DNA from: Methanoperedens sp049303315
GTDB taxonomy: Archaea; Halobacteriota; Methanosarcinia; Methanosarcinales; Methanoperedenaceae
Assembly: GCA_049303315.1 (NCBI GenBank)
Contig: JBAQMZ010000052.1
Span: forward strand, 1 to 63,440
DNA length: 63,440 bases
Direction of reading: 5' to 3'
Each line of letters starts with the position of its first letter. Positions within the stretch are counted from its first letter, which is position 1. Both the position numbers and the translations under genes were made by a program. Below the pieces are notes generated by a model. The model worked only from the letters and a program-made list of their open reading frames with translations, did no database searches and had not been told where the DNA came from. Positions 43,481 to 52,195 of the stretch are shown here, piece by piece.

Positions 43481-43798
43481 ATGGAAACCGTAGAAATTCC
43501 TAATGATGTATGGAGCCCAATAAAAAGTCTGGTGCGCCACGGAATATACAAAAATGAGAAATCTGCGCTTATTAATATAGTCCATGATATGAGCCTGTCT
43601 AAAATGACGGAATTTAAATCTGCCATGAAGGAACTTGAGAAAAAATATAATACAGATTTTGAGGATTTTCAATCGAAACTAAAAGCCACAGAGAAAGAAA
43701 ACTTTGAAAAATGGGATGACTATATTGAATGGAAAGCATACTTCACAGCATACAACTACTGGAAATCCATTCATGAGGAGTCATCTCAATGGTTGTAG
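43481..43798 (+). CDS. Putative antitoxin of a TumE-type pair (pair B)
   Basis: The 105-aa product starts METVEIPNDVWSPIKSLVRH, an RHH/antitoxin-like N-terminal region (EIPNDVW...GIYKNEKSALINIV). A charged helix KKYNTDFEDFQSKL and WDDYIEWKAYFTAYNYW follow, as in pair A. Its stop overlaps the toxin start (TGGTTGTAG). Role inferred from the partner. Confidence 0.65.
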   Translation: METVEIPNDVWSPIKSLVRHGIYKNEKSALINIVHDMSLSKMTEFKSAMKELEKKYNTDFEDFQSKLKATEKENFEKWDDYIEWKAYFTAYNYWKSIHEESSQWL

Positions 43799-44136
43799 CC
43801 AGGAACCTCACACTTCTCAGAAGCCATAAAATTGTTGTTGAAGTTCGAATTTTAAAAACCCTTATTGAACCTGACATTGAAATGATTAAGGCAATAGCAA
43901 CGCTTAAAGATGGTTCTGCGCTTTATGTATCTGAAGCTGAGGGGGTTGATTGGAGGGAATATTCTTATCACTGGCAAAAAAATGATAAATTGATAATGCG
44001 ATGGGATAATGCGCCGCATCATAAGGATTTGCCAAATTTCCCATACCATGTTCATGATAATAGAAATGTCACATCGAGTGAAGATTTGAATTTAGCGGAT
44101 GTTCTTGCATATATAGAGATGCAAATCAATGATTAG
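43789..44136 (+). CDS. TumE-like (DUF6516) toxin-type protein (pair B)
   Basis: The 115-aa product shows the clear DUF6516/TumE signature: IATLKDGSALYVSE, YSYHWQKNDKLIMRWDNAPH and HKDLPNFPYHVH. It overlaps the antitoxin gene by 10 bases. Compared with pair A it keeps the YSYHWQ motif that pair A has lost. It lies between AOR fragments 1 and 2. Confidence 0.75.
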   Translation: MVVARNLTLLRSHKIVVEVRILKTLIEPDIEMIKAIATLKDGSALYVSEAEGVDWREYSYHWQKNDKLIMRWDNAPHHKDLPNFPYHVHDNRNVTSSEDLNLADVLAYIEMQIND

Positions 44137-44162
44137 AGCGTATTTTCAGGCATAAAAGTATA

Positions 44163-44170
44163 TTTTTTTT
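44163..44170 (+). terminator. T8 tract after toxin-antitoxin pair B
   Basis: Eight T residues 27 bases after the stop, bracketed by AGAGCG (44135-44140) and CGCTCT (44172-44177). Probable transcript end. Confidence 0.5.
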
Positions 44171-44261
44171 GCGCTCTTTCTTTGTGTTCTTTCTGCCTCA
44201 TTCTGCCACCATGGATGCATTATAATGCTTATGATGATAAAATAACTTACTGCATATGCTC

Positions 44262-44500
44262 ATTATCCTGCTGAGGAGTTCCGCAAATGCGGCGAGAGGA
44301 TATGGAACCTTGAGCGGCTGTTTAATATCGGGGCAGGATTTTCACGAAAGGACGATACCTTGCCTGAGAGGTTCTTTGAGAGCGGCGGGATTAATAAGGC
44401 TGAGTTTGAGAAGGCGCTGGATGAGTATTATGGTATCAGGGGATGGGATGAGAACGGAGTGCCGACGAGGGAGAAGTTGGGAGAACTGAATATTTCGTAG
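44262..44500 (+). pseudogene. Displaced AOR 3' end, fragment 2
   Basis: The 239 bases match AOR positions 41540-41780 at roughly nine in ten bases. The AOR reading frame is open throughout (…EEFRKCGERIWNLERL…GINKAEFEKALDEYYGIRG…) and ends with its own TAG. A stop (TAA at 44243-44245) precedes it in frame and there is no start codon, so it is a 5'-truncated copy. Substitutions cluster at variable positions, as between paralogues, not as random decay. Confidence 0.85.
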
Positions 44501-44513
44501 TTACTTTTTCAAT

Positions 44514-47500
44514 TTATATAACCGCAGACGAAAGCTCAGCAGCAATTCGGTCTGCGTCACGCTCGTATTCTTCCGCTAAGCCCCTCAGTGTAGCAGCGAA
44601 ACGTTGATAGCCCGCGTTTTCAACCTCTTCAGCCTTTTGCCTGTACTGCTCGGCAAGCTCTCGTTCTGGTTTTCCTGTTGGGTCAACGATATGAGCGCCC
44701 CTAGAATTGAAGATTGCAATACTGAAGCCGTTTCTCATTTCTTCGGAATTCTTGTCATTTAGTGCGTCCGCAGCGGCGCGATGAATCCACAGCCCTTCAG
44801 GATCGGGCGGACAGTAGCTTAGTATCTGTCCTATTTGTGTAAGGGCAACTTCAAGATGCCCGGATTCAGCACACGATTCTTTGATATATTCAAGCCATTT
44901 CGTGAATTGCTCCCTCGAAAAAACGCCATCGTGCTGCATGCCCGGTGGAGTTCGCCATTCATGAAGAAGTCTCCACGCATTTGTAGCAATGGATTTTTCC
45001 TTCTCGTTGGGCTCTTTCTCGGATTTGTCTTCCTTCTTTGAACGATAAATGAGACGTATCACTTCACAGAAAAATTCTGGATCCGAAGCGAGTCGATTTT
45101 CCAAAAGCTTAGGTGAAGCGCCGCTATGCTGATCCAGTAACGGTAAGTATGTCCACTCAACCTTGAAAAGATCATCAGGATCAGTGCCTGAGTCATCTTG
45201 TAGAGCTTTAATAATCTCTACGATTTGATAGGCGTCCATCGAGTATGAAGGTTCTGCTGAAGATATGGCAGCAAGAAGGGCCTTCACACTTCGGGCCTTA
45301 TCCAATGGGCGTTTATCATGGAGCATTCTATGTAAACAATTGATGGCGACATGAGGTCTGCCGTACTCAATCAGTTTGTCTATTGCGGCTCCAATGCCAC
45401 CATCCGTGTCATACGGGTTCGCGCTGGTCCTGACCCAGTATTCCCCTTCAGAGTTGCCAAGCCATGCAGTCGCTCGAGCCCATGCTTCCTCCGTGAATGG
45501 CAAGCAACTTAAGAACTGACCAACTTGCGATAATGACCAGCCCGATTTATCCAATCCATCGACCCACTCCCAACCATGCCCCAGGTGACGACTCCAAACA
45601 TAGCCACTTGTGAATTGTGCAAGTTTCTCGTTCCCAGTTTCCAACAGTGCTGGAAGTATTCTTTCATCAATTTCTGCTTCGGCGATAATACCAAGGGAAT
45701 AACCAACATGAGAAGGTGACTCAACAGATTTGGCAAAACCAATTACCACCTCTATTCCCCCATAAATCAGTAAATCTTTTATTGCCTGCTGACGGAGTTC
45801 TTCGAGTTTCTGTCGCTGTTCCTGCCAGTTGTCGTTTTCTTCGTAGAGATCGAAGTCACGACCGCTAAATAACCTTCGATGGAGATTTAATGGATTATTC
45901 GGCGCGAGTTTTGCAGCAACAGCCTCGATTTTTGAAATGATGTCAGAGCTTAGCGCCCATTTTGCATCAGAAAATCGTCTGTGCTTCGAAGCAAACTCAG
46001 TCAGGCCAGTCCAAAGCGCCAGGCGTTCGTCTTCTGGTTTGCTGGAAACAGTTTCCGATGACAGATGTTCCAGAACTTTGTCGAAAGAAGGCTGAGGTAA
46101 GTTGTCGAGATGACCAACAAGTTCATTCAGCTTTTCCATGTCATGGCTTGCCATCGAAACCACTAGCTCAGCATAAAAGGAAACCTGCTCCAAATATTCC
46201 TTTTGGGTGACGCCTTTTTTCCAATCATCGGGAATGGTATTCCGCCATGAAGGCTTATGTGTACCATCGGATATCTGATGCTGATTAGGCAGCAAGCTGA
46301 GTAAGAGCTTCCATGCAACTGCCGGAACCTCCTTCTGCAGTGTTTGAAGCGCAACCTTCCGTTTATCGATATGTGCCGTGGTTTGGGGAAGCCATGGAAG
46401 CAAAATCGTCTTTAGGGAATTTGCAGGTCGGTTAGCCCAATTGCCACCAGGGTCATGGGAGGCTAGATCACCTAGAATCACACAGACTCGGACAAAGAAT
46501 TTTTCGTCCCATGCGAGTGTTTCCAACGCCCATAGCAAACCGGTAAGATAATTTCCACCAGTTATACCATTGCCTTCCTGCGAGAAAAGCTTGTCAAACG
46601 GGCATGGAGTTTGTTGCAACGCATTTTCAACCATCTTCAAAAACTCATCTGGGGCTGCCTCTGCCAAGGCCGGGAGCAGATTATTCAAACTGCCCCACAG
46701 CACCCAGTCCGCCTTGTTAAGAATTTCGCGGACAGCCAAAACCGCAATGGTCTCTGGCTTGTCTTGTGAGCAGTTAGTCAAATCATCTGGCTGACTGCCA
46801 AGAAGTGCCAGACTTTCCGTCATGCCTTTTCGAAGTTCAGGTGAATATTTCAATACCTTTCCATGAATGCTGGCGGTATATCGTTCTTCAGCGGGCAAAT
46901 CAAATTGCGGGTCGCGCTCTGTTAGGACGGTGACTAGACATTGCTTAAAGTTATCCAGATTATCATCAAAAAGCCTTGCGCCTAATGCCTTCCACAACGC
47001 CTTCCTTTCGGTAACACGCCACTGTCCGTTTTTCAGGGCAACAGGGCTTTCTGGCTGTTGCAGAATCTCCCTGATTTTGGGAATCCAAGTGGCATAATCC
47101 TCATTGGCAAGCTGGCAAATGACTTCGAGGTCGGCTGCGTTTTTCTCATTCCATATGCCGAGAAGATTGGCAATCACCAAATCTGAAGCGTATGCGTGCT
47201 GATTCCATTCCGACTTGACTGATGGTAGTTGAGTAGTAGAGGAAAATTCTGCGGGAATGACTGCATAGTCCGGTGCCCGTTGCTTGAAAGCTTCCCGTAA
47301 ATCTTCAGGTATCTTTTCTGGTATGATTGTTCCACCATCCGAGTTCCACGTTTGCACGATATCGACAACTCTGGACCACACCCACTGCGGATTAACGGCG
47401 TTAAATTGTGATATATGGGAATGCAATAATGATAGCACCACTCCCACCTCTTTCCCTAAATCGTAGCCAAGCAAATGGAAGTGGTTTAGGAACGAATATA

Positions 47501-48068
47501 TATCCTCCTTTGAAACCTCATTATTATTGTTTGCTTTTTTTAATTGAGCTAGAAAGGCTGCCAGCTTTTTTCGTTTTTGTTTACTACTGAATTTTGCCTG
47601 TAATACATTTCTAAAGAATTCATCTTTATTTTTTGTATGTCTCGCTTGGCCCAATAACCAGCGTACATCCTCAGTATCTGTTGCACTCAGTGAACCAGTG
47701 ATAAGGGCAATGACATCCTTTTTTTGAGTAAAAATAGCGGGGTTATTGAAGTCATTCCAAGCGGCTTGCATGACCTCACCAAAGATTTTGTCACTTTGGG
47801 TAATTCGGATAGTACGCTTTATTTGCCCAAGGATCTTTCTCTTTTGTTTCTTATCTGGTTTTTCCACGAAGACGATCAGGTCATCGGTGTCAAATCCGTC
47901 AATTTTACCTTGTAGTTTTATTTCGCTAATCGGCCAGTTCGGCAAACAAGGCGCAAATCCGCCGGTAAGCATGAGCGTAACAAAAGACGCCTGCACATGC
48001 GCTTCGAAATGCTCACCACCGCCACCGGTTGAAATAGAATTGCTGAGTTGTTTTCTGTTCTTGTTCAT
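44514..48068 (-). CDS. Giant putative nuclease-solenoid protein, candidate defence gene
   Basis: The 1184-aa protein has an N-terminal domain of about 180 residues resembling PD-(D/E)XK nucleases of defence proteins (Cap4/DUF4297-like). It shows GGGGEHFEAHV (Glu19, Glu22), GFDTDDLIVFVE (Asp60, Asp62, Asp63) and LGQIKRT (Gln82-x-Lys84). The remaining 1000 residues are a continuous run of helices with repeated Trp/Leu pairs, like a HEAT/TPR solenoid, with no Walker A motif seen. It could sense an invader or partner with the solenoid and cleave nucleic acid with the N-terminus; this is inference. No partner gene is adjacent on its strand. Its stop is 14 bases from AOR fragment 2. Confidence 0.6.
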   Translation of the reverse strand: MNKNRKQLSNSISTGGGGEHFEAHVQASFVTLMLTGGFAPCLPNWPISEIKLQGKIDGFDTDDLIVFVEKPDKKQKRKILGQIKRTIRITQSDKIFGEVMQAAWNDFNNPAIFTQKKDVIALITGSLSATDTEDVRWLLGQARHTKNKDEFFRNVLQAKFSSKQKRKKLAAFLAQLKKANNNNEVSKEDIYSFLNHFHLLGYDLGKEVGVVLSLLHSHISQFNAVNPQWVWSRVVDIVQTWNSDGGTIIPEKIPEDLREAFKQRAPDYAVIPAEFSSTTQLPSVKSEWNQHAYASDLVIANLLGIWNEKNAADLEVICQLANEDYATWIPKIREILQQPESPVALKNGQWRVTERKALWKALGARLFDDNLDNFKQCLVTVLTERDPQFDLPAEERYTASIHGKVLKYSPELRKGMTESLALLGSQPDDLTNCSQDKPETIAVLAVREILNKADWVLWGSLNNLLPALAEAAPDEFLKMVENALQQTPCPFDKLFSQEGNGITGGNYLTGLLWALETLAWDEKFFVRVCVILGDLASHDPGGNWANRPANSLKTILLPWLPQTTAHIDKRKVALQTLQKEVPAVAWKLLLSLLPNQHQISDGTHKPSWRNTIPDDWKKGVTQKEYLEQVSFYAELVVSMASHDMEKLNELVGHLDNLPQPSFDKVLEHLSSETVSSKPEDERLALWTGLTEFASKHRRFSDAKWALSSDIISKIEAVAAKLAPNNPLNLHRRLFSGRDFDLYEENDNWQEQRQKLEELRQQAIKDLLIYGGIEVVIGFAKSVESPSHVGYSLGIIAEAEIDERILPALLETGNEKLAQFTSGYVWSRHLGHGWEWVDGLDKSGWSLSQVGQFLSCLPFTEEAWARATAWLGNSEGEYWVRTSANPYDTDGGIGAAIDKLIEYGRPHVAINCLHRMLHDKRPLDKARSVKALLAAISSAEPSYSMDAYQIVEIIKALQDDSGTDPDDLFKVEWTYLPLLDQHSGASPKLLENRLASDPEFFCEVIRLIYRSKKEDKSEKEPNEKEKSIATNAWRLLHEWRTPPGMQHDGVFSREQFTKWLEYIKESCAESGHLEVALTQIGQILSYCPPDPEGLWIHRAAADALNDKNSEEMRNGFSIAIFNSRGAHIVDPTGKPERELAEQYRQKAEEVENAGYQRFAATLRGLAEEYERDADRIAAELSSAVI

Positions 48069-48184
48069 ATAATTTTTCTTATTTTTTACCTTATATAATT
48101 CGAATGCTGAGATTCATATAAACAAATCTGCGTTCATGTGTGTTTATCTGCGGTTTCCTTACATATAAATTGTTAACGAATCAT

Positions 48185-49639
48185 TTAAAGAACCGTACTC
48201 TTCCTCAGCCAGTCGATATCGCTCTGGTACAGCTCCCTCAAATCCTTGAGCCCCAGGCGCAGCATTGCAACCCTGCTCACACCAAGTCCCCATGCCAGCA
48301 CAGGATACTTGATTCCCAGCGGCAGCGTGACCTCTTTCCGAAACACTCCTGCGCCGCCAAGCTCAACCCACTTGCCCCTGCTCTCGATATACACTTCGGG
48401 TTCCACGCTCGGCTCGGTATAAGGGAAATATCCCGGCCTGAAGCGCACTTCATCAAAACCCATCCTGTGATAGAACTCGGTGAGGCAGCCGAGCAGGTTC
48501 TTGAAGCTCACGCCTTTATCCATCACCACACCTTCAAGCTGCTCGAACTCAGGCGTGTGCGTGGGGTCGATAGCCTCCCTCCTGTATGCCCTGTCGATGC
48601 AGAAGGCTTTAACAGGCTGGTCTGGATGGTCTGCGAGATATTTTATTGTGACCGCTGTGGTATGCGTCCTTAGCACCTGTTTTCGCGCTACATCCTCGCT
48701 CCACTTCCCGCCCCAGCCCCTTGATATTCCGGCGCCTTTTTCATGCATTTCCTTTACGGGCGCTATATATTCTTCCGGTATGTCGCATTCGGTAGCAAGG
48801 TGGAAAGTGTCCTGCATCTCCCGTGCGGGGTGGTCCTGTGGCTGGAAAAGCGCATCGAAATTCCAGAACGAGCTCTGGACTATGTCGCCTTTTATTTCCG
48901 TGAAACCCATCTCAAGGAAAATCGAGCGCATCTCGTTGATGAGGCGCTGGTATGGATGGAGTTTCGCGCCATAAACGGGTTTTATGGGCGTATGGATGTT
49001 GTAGGGGCGGATTCTTGCGTTCTTCCATGAGCCGGTTGTAATAATGGTCGGAGTAAGCTGGGCTATTTCCTCTTCGATGCTTAACCCTGCGCCAGCAAGG
49101 GTTTTTCCTTCTGACGTTATTATTATGAGCCGTGTCTTCTTCTCGGTTTTTTCGACAAGGTTGCGCTTGATGAGATCCCTGACAGCGTCCCCGAGTTCTG
49201 AAAGTGGACCTTTTTTGAGTTTAGTAAGTATGTTCTCATCTTCACCCATTTCCGCTTTCCCGGAAGGGATTATGTTTTCGCCTTCAATCCTTGCCCAGTT
49301 TTTCTTCCTGAGCCAGCCAAGGGCAATGCCCACCATCTGCGGCGGGAATTTCTTTTTCAATTCCGAAAGCGAAAGAGGCGCTTTGATGGAATTGATTATC
49401 TGGCGCTCCGGCAGTGAGAGCTGCGCGTAGGTTTCGCCTTCCTTTGTAAGCGTGTATATTGTTGTGACTTTTTCTGTTACCTCGCAGAGTCCTTTTTCAG
49501 CGAGTAAAAACGCGGACTGCATGGCGGCTTCGATACTGAGTCCTGATGCCAAGGTGAGGTCTTCGGGAGTGAATTTGTCTTTTTTGGATAGGGCGAGCAA
49601 GACCTTTTTTTCATTGTTGGTGAGTGAGTATTCTGCCAT
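48185..49639 (-). CDS. pheS: Phenylalanyl-tRNA synthetase alpha subunit
   Basis: PheS carries the class II active site that charges tRNA-Phe. The 484-aa archaeal protein has three N-terminal winged-helix DNA-binding-like domains (about 1-190), then PVYGAKLHPYQRLINEMRSIF, FDALFQPQDHPAREMQDTF, RTHTTAVTIKYL, FCIDRAYRREAIDPTHTPEFEQLEG, and the C-terminal GAGVFRKEV ... LAWGLGVSRVAML. The start at 49639 was chosen because a longer frame would run through a weak hydrophobic tail and approach the promoter of the adjacent tRNA. pheT is elsewhere. Confidence 0.95.
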   Translation of the reverse strand: MAEYSLTNNEKKVLLALSKKDKFTPEDLTLASGLSIEAAMQSAFLLAEKGLCEVTEKVTTIYTLTKEGETYAQLSLPERQIINSIKAPLSLSELKKKFPPQMVGIALGWLRKKNWARIEGENIIPSGKAEMGEDENILTKLKKGPLSELGDAVRDLIKRNLVEKTEKKTRLIIITSEGKTLAGAGLSIEEEIAQLTPTIITTGSWKNARIRPYNIHTPIKPVYGAKLHPYQRLINEMRSIFLEMGFTEIKGDIVQSSFWNFDALFQPQDHPAREMQDTFHLATECDIPEEYIAPVKEMHEKGAGISRGWGGKWSEDVARKQVLRTHTTAVTIKYLADHPDQPVKAFCIDRAYRREAIDPTHTPEFEQLEGVVMDKGVSFKNLLGCLTEFYHRMGFDEVRFRPGYFPYTEPSVEPEVYIESRGKWVELGGAGVFRKEVTLPLGIKYPVLAWGLGVSRVAMLRLGLKDLRELYQSDIDWLRKSTVL

Positions 49640-49737
49640 AAAACAGGCATTAGAATGGACAGCGGGATATTTAATGATTTGTGACCGGAGCAACCAAAAA
49701 AACCTATATACCCCAAACAACATCTTACCCCATCGCA

Positions 49738-49811
49738 GGGCTCGTGGTCTAGTCGGCTATGATACCGCCTTTACATGGCGGGGATCCGGAGTTCGAATCT
49801 CCGCGGGCCCA
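49738..49811 (+). tRNA. tRNA-Val (anticodon UAC)
   Basis: The acceptor stem GGGCTCG (49738-49744) pairs with CGGGCCC (49804-49810), with one G-U pair. The anticodon stem CCGCC/GGCGG encloses TTTACAT with anticodon TAC, and the T arm is CGGAG-TTCGAAT-CTCCG. Discriminator A; no encoded CCA and no intron. A TATATA box lies 28 bases upstream. Confidence 0.95.
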
Positions 49812-49825
49812 TCTTTTTATATATT

Positions 49826-50881
49826 TTATATATGCCTGTATAGCGTATCCCGCTGCTTAGGCACACGTTTTATTTCCCTTATCAGGCGCTCAAACTCCGA
49901 AGGCGCCATGTATTCGCCGCTTGTGGCTCCTGCGCTTTTAGAGATTTTCTCTTCCATCAATGTCCCGCCAAGGTCATTCGCGCCGCAATCGAGGGCCGAC
50001 TGCGCAAGCTTTTTGCCAAGTTTCACCCAGCTTACCTGGATATTCCTGATATTCGGATACAAAAGAACTCTTGCGAGCGCATGCAATTTCAAATCCTCAA
50101 TCCCGTGGGCAACCTGCTTTCCTGTTCCCAGTGTATTGTTTAGCGGCATAAAAGGAAGAGGTACGAATTCCGTAAAACCGCCTGTTTTTTTCTGAATCTC
50201 GCGGATAGTCAGGATATGTTCAATCCTTTCCCGCAAAGTCTCGATATGCCCGTACATGATTGTTGCTGTCGTGGGAATTCCTGTCCTGTGCGCTGTCCTG
50301 ACAACATTGATCCATTCATGTGTGGTGAGTTTATCAGGACAAATCTCTTCCCTCACCCTGTCGGCGAGTATCTCGGCAGCCGTCCCGGGCATTGAGCCAA
50401 GACCTGATTTTTTAAGGCATGACAATGTTTCTTTAATACTCATATTGCTATTCTGTGCCGCATGGAATACTTCCATGGGAGAAAATGCGTGAATGTGCAA
50501 CTGCGGGAATTCATTTTTTATACTTTCCAGGATTTCGCAGTAATTAGAAACATCCCAGTCCGGAAGAAGCCCTCCCTGGATGCACACCTCGGTGGCATTG
50601 ATATCTACTGCAGCTTTTGTTTTTTCAAGAATTTCAGGGATAGACATGATAAACCCGTCCTGTTTCCTGAAGGCGCAGAATTTGCATGTCCCAATGCACA
50701 TATTTGTGAAATTAATATTCCTGTTAATTACGTAGGTTACTTCGTCCCCGACAGATTTTTTGCGAAGCTTATCCGCAAGGGAAAAGAGAAAAGAAGGTTT
50801 ATCGTAGAGTGCCAGCGCATCTTCGGTCGTGAATTTACCAGCCTCAGCCCGGCTCAGGTAATCGTCCTGGATACTTCGCAA
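49826..50881 (-). CDS. cofH: FO synthase subunit 2
   Basis: CofH, with CofG, makes 7,8-didemethyl-8-hydroxy-5-deazariboflavin (FO), the chromophore of F420, from tyrosine and a pyrimidine. The 351-aa radical SAM protein has the cluster Cys62, Cys66, Cys69 (CIGTCKFC), EVCIQGGLLPD, HAFSPMEV, GLGSMPGTAAEIL and GATSGEYM near the end. It is in the same direction as cofG with 62 bases between. Confidence 0.95.
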   Translation of the reverse strand: MRSIQDDYLSRAEAGKFTTEDALALYDKPSFLFSLADKLRKKSVGDEVTYVINRNINFTNMCIGTCKFCAFRKQDGFIMSIPEILEKTKAAVDINATEVCIQGGLLPDWDVSNYCEILESIKNEFPQLHIHAFSPMEVFHAAQNSNMSIKETLSCLKKSGLGSMPGTAAEILADRVREEICPDKLTTHEWINVVRTAHRTGIPTTATIMYGHIETLRERIEHILTIREIQKKTGGFTEFVPLPFMPLNNTLGTGKQVAHGIEDLKLHALARVLLYPNIRNIQVSWVKLGKKLAQSALDCGANDLGGTLMEEKISKSAGATSGEYMAPSEFERLIREIKRVPKQRDTLYRHI

Positions 50882-50943
50882 TTCCTGGATGCCTTGTAAT
50901 TTATGTATAGTACCACCAGAATTTTGCAGACATTACACGATAC

Positions 50944-51936
50944 TTATTTATATTCTTTCCGAAATCCTTCTGCATCGCAAAGCCTGCGAATAAGCGGCGC
51001 AATCTCGTCGCTGTACCATCTTTTCTTCACAAACTGCGGATAAATCGGAAGCCGTTCCCGGAGGGGAACATCCACTTCGGCCTGGATTTGCAAAACATCA
51101 GGCCACGGCGATTCGGGATTAATATGGTCTATCGTTACAGGCGAAATGCCGCCAAGGTCAGAAGCGCCGCACCTTACCAGTTCCCCGGGTCGGATAAGGT
51201 TTGGCGACACCTGTATAGCTACATCTTCAGGAAGTATTTTTCTTGCGGTAGAGACCGTTTTTAACATTTCTTTCATCCCAGGGGAACTCATGGAAGCCAT
51301 TTTTGTACCGGGTTTGGGGATGAAATTCTGGATTATTACTTCCTGGATATGTCCGGATTTTTCGTGGATATCCCTGATAATTTCAAGTGAGCGAAGCCTG
51401 TCATCCCACGTTTCGCCGATGCCGACCAGAATCCCGGTGGTGAATGGGATTTTGAGTTCTCCCGCGTATTCTATGGTTTTTATGCGCGCCTCCGGAATCT
51501 TGCCGCAACAGCCAACATGTGCTTTAACCGTACCCGCAGTTTCAAGCATGAGCCCCATGCTGGCATTAAATGGTTTTAATTTTTCAAGCTCTCTTTTTTC
51601 AAGTATTCCGGGATTTGAATGGGGCAAAAGACCTTCGAGAAGCGAAAGCTTGCACAGGTCAACAAGATAATCAATGATATTGTCATATCCCAGTTCGGAA
51701 AGCCATGCGCTGAAGCCTTCGACTTCTTCCGGGCGCTCACCGAATGTGAAAAGAGCTTCCGAGCAGCCTGCCCGCGCGCCTCTTGAAAGTATGGCAGCAA
51801 CTTCTTCAGGCGTGAGGAGTTTTGCTTCAGAATGCCCTATATCCCGCCTGAAGCCGCAATACCCGCACTTATTCCTGCAAACATTGGTAAGCGGTATGAA
51901 GACATTGCGCGAGAATGTGACATAGGGCTGAGGCAT
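50944..51936 (-). CDS. cofG: FO synthase subunit 1
   Basis: CofG is the second radical SAM subunit of FO synthase. The 330-aa protein has Cys20, Cys24 and Cys27 (CRNKCGYC), ALFTFGERPEE, LLPHSNPGIL, GILVGIGET, and the C-terminal DLGGISPVT. Length and motifs are standard. It leads the cofG-cofH pair; cofE is elsewhere in the window. Confidence 0.95.
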   Translation of the reverse strand: MPQPYVTFSRNVFIPLTNVCRNKCGYCGFRRDIGHSEAKLLTPEEVAAILSRGARAGCSEALFTFGERPEEVEGFSAWLSELGYDNIIDYLVDLCKLSLLEGLLPHSNPGILEKRELEKLKPFNASMGLMLETAGTVKAHVGCCGKIPEARIKTIEYAGELKIPFTTGILVGIGETWDDRLRSLEIIRDIHEKSGHIQEVIIQNFIPKPGTKMASMSSPGMKEMLKTVSTARKILPEDVAIQVSPNLIRPGELVRCGASDLGGISPVTIDHINPESPWPDVLQIQAEVDVPLRERLPIYPQFVKKRWYSDEIAPLIRRLCDAEGFRKEYK

Positions 51937-52024
51937 AGACCATAATTGAAATGAATCCTACATAATCATGCCGAATAATACGTTAGTTTAAAGTAACCCG
52001 AGGGATATTTAACCTGTCCCTCAA

Positions 52025-52107
52025 GCGGGGGTAACCAAGCGGCCAAAGGTGCAGGACTTAAGATCCTGTTGCGCAGGCATTCGTGGGTTCAAATCCCATC
52101 CCCCGCA
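52025..52107 (+). tRNA. tRNA-Leu (anticodon UAA)
   Basis: The acceptor stem GCGGGGG (52025-52031) pairs with CCCCCGC (52100-52106). The anticodon loop CTTAAGA has anticodon TAA, and a long variable arm confirms class II. The T arm is GTGGG-TTCAAAT-CCCAT. Discriminator A; no intron or encoded CCA. A GATATTTA box lies about 20 bases upstream. Confidence 0.95.
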
Positions 52108-52195
52108 CTCAATAATATATTCTATAATCTTTTCCTGTTGTTTCGCCAGCTACCGGATGACTTTGACAGATATTTAATAGGCCAACCTTAGCTTA

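Noticed and set aside
44256..44489. Plus-strand frame starting MLIILLRSSANAARG
   Set aside because: It is the wrong frame of the AOR 3' fragment. The same residues appear in the equivalent wrong frame of the intact AOR gene (41533-41757).
49640..49723. 28-codon N-terminal extension of pheS
   Set aside because: It runs toward the tRNA-Val promoter and gives an atypical N-terminus; Met at 49639 gives the normal protein.
49738..52107. tRNA-Val and tRNA-Leu as attachment sites
   Set aside because: No duplicated tRNA 3' ends were seen nearby, and the flanking genes are core genes.
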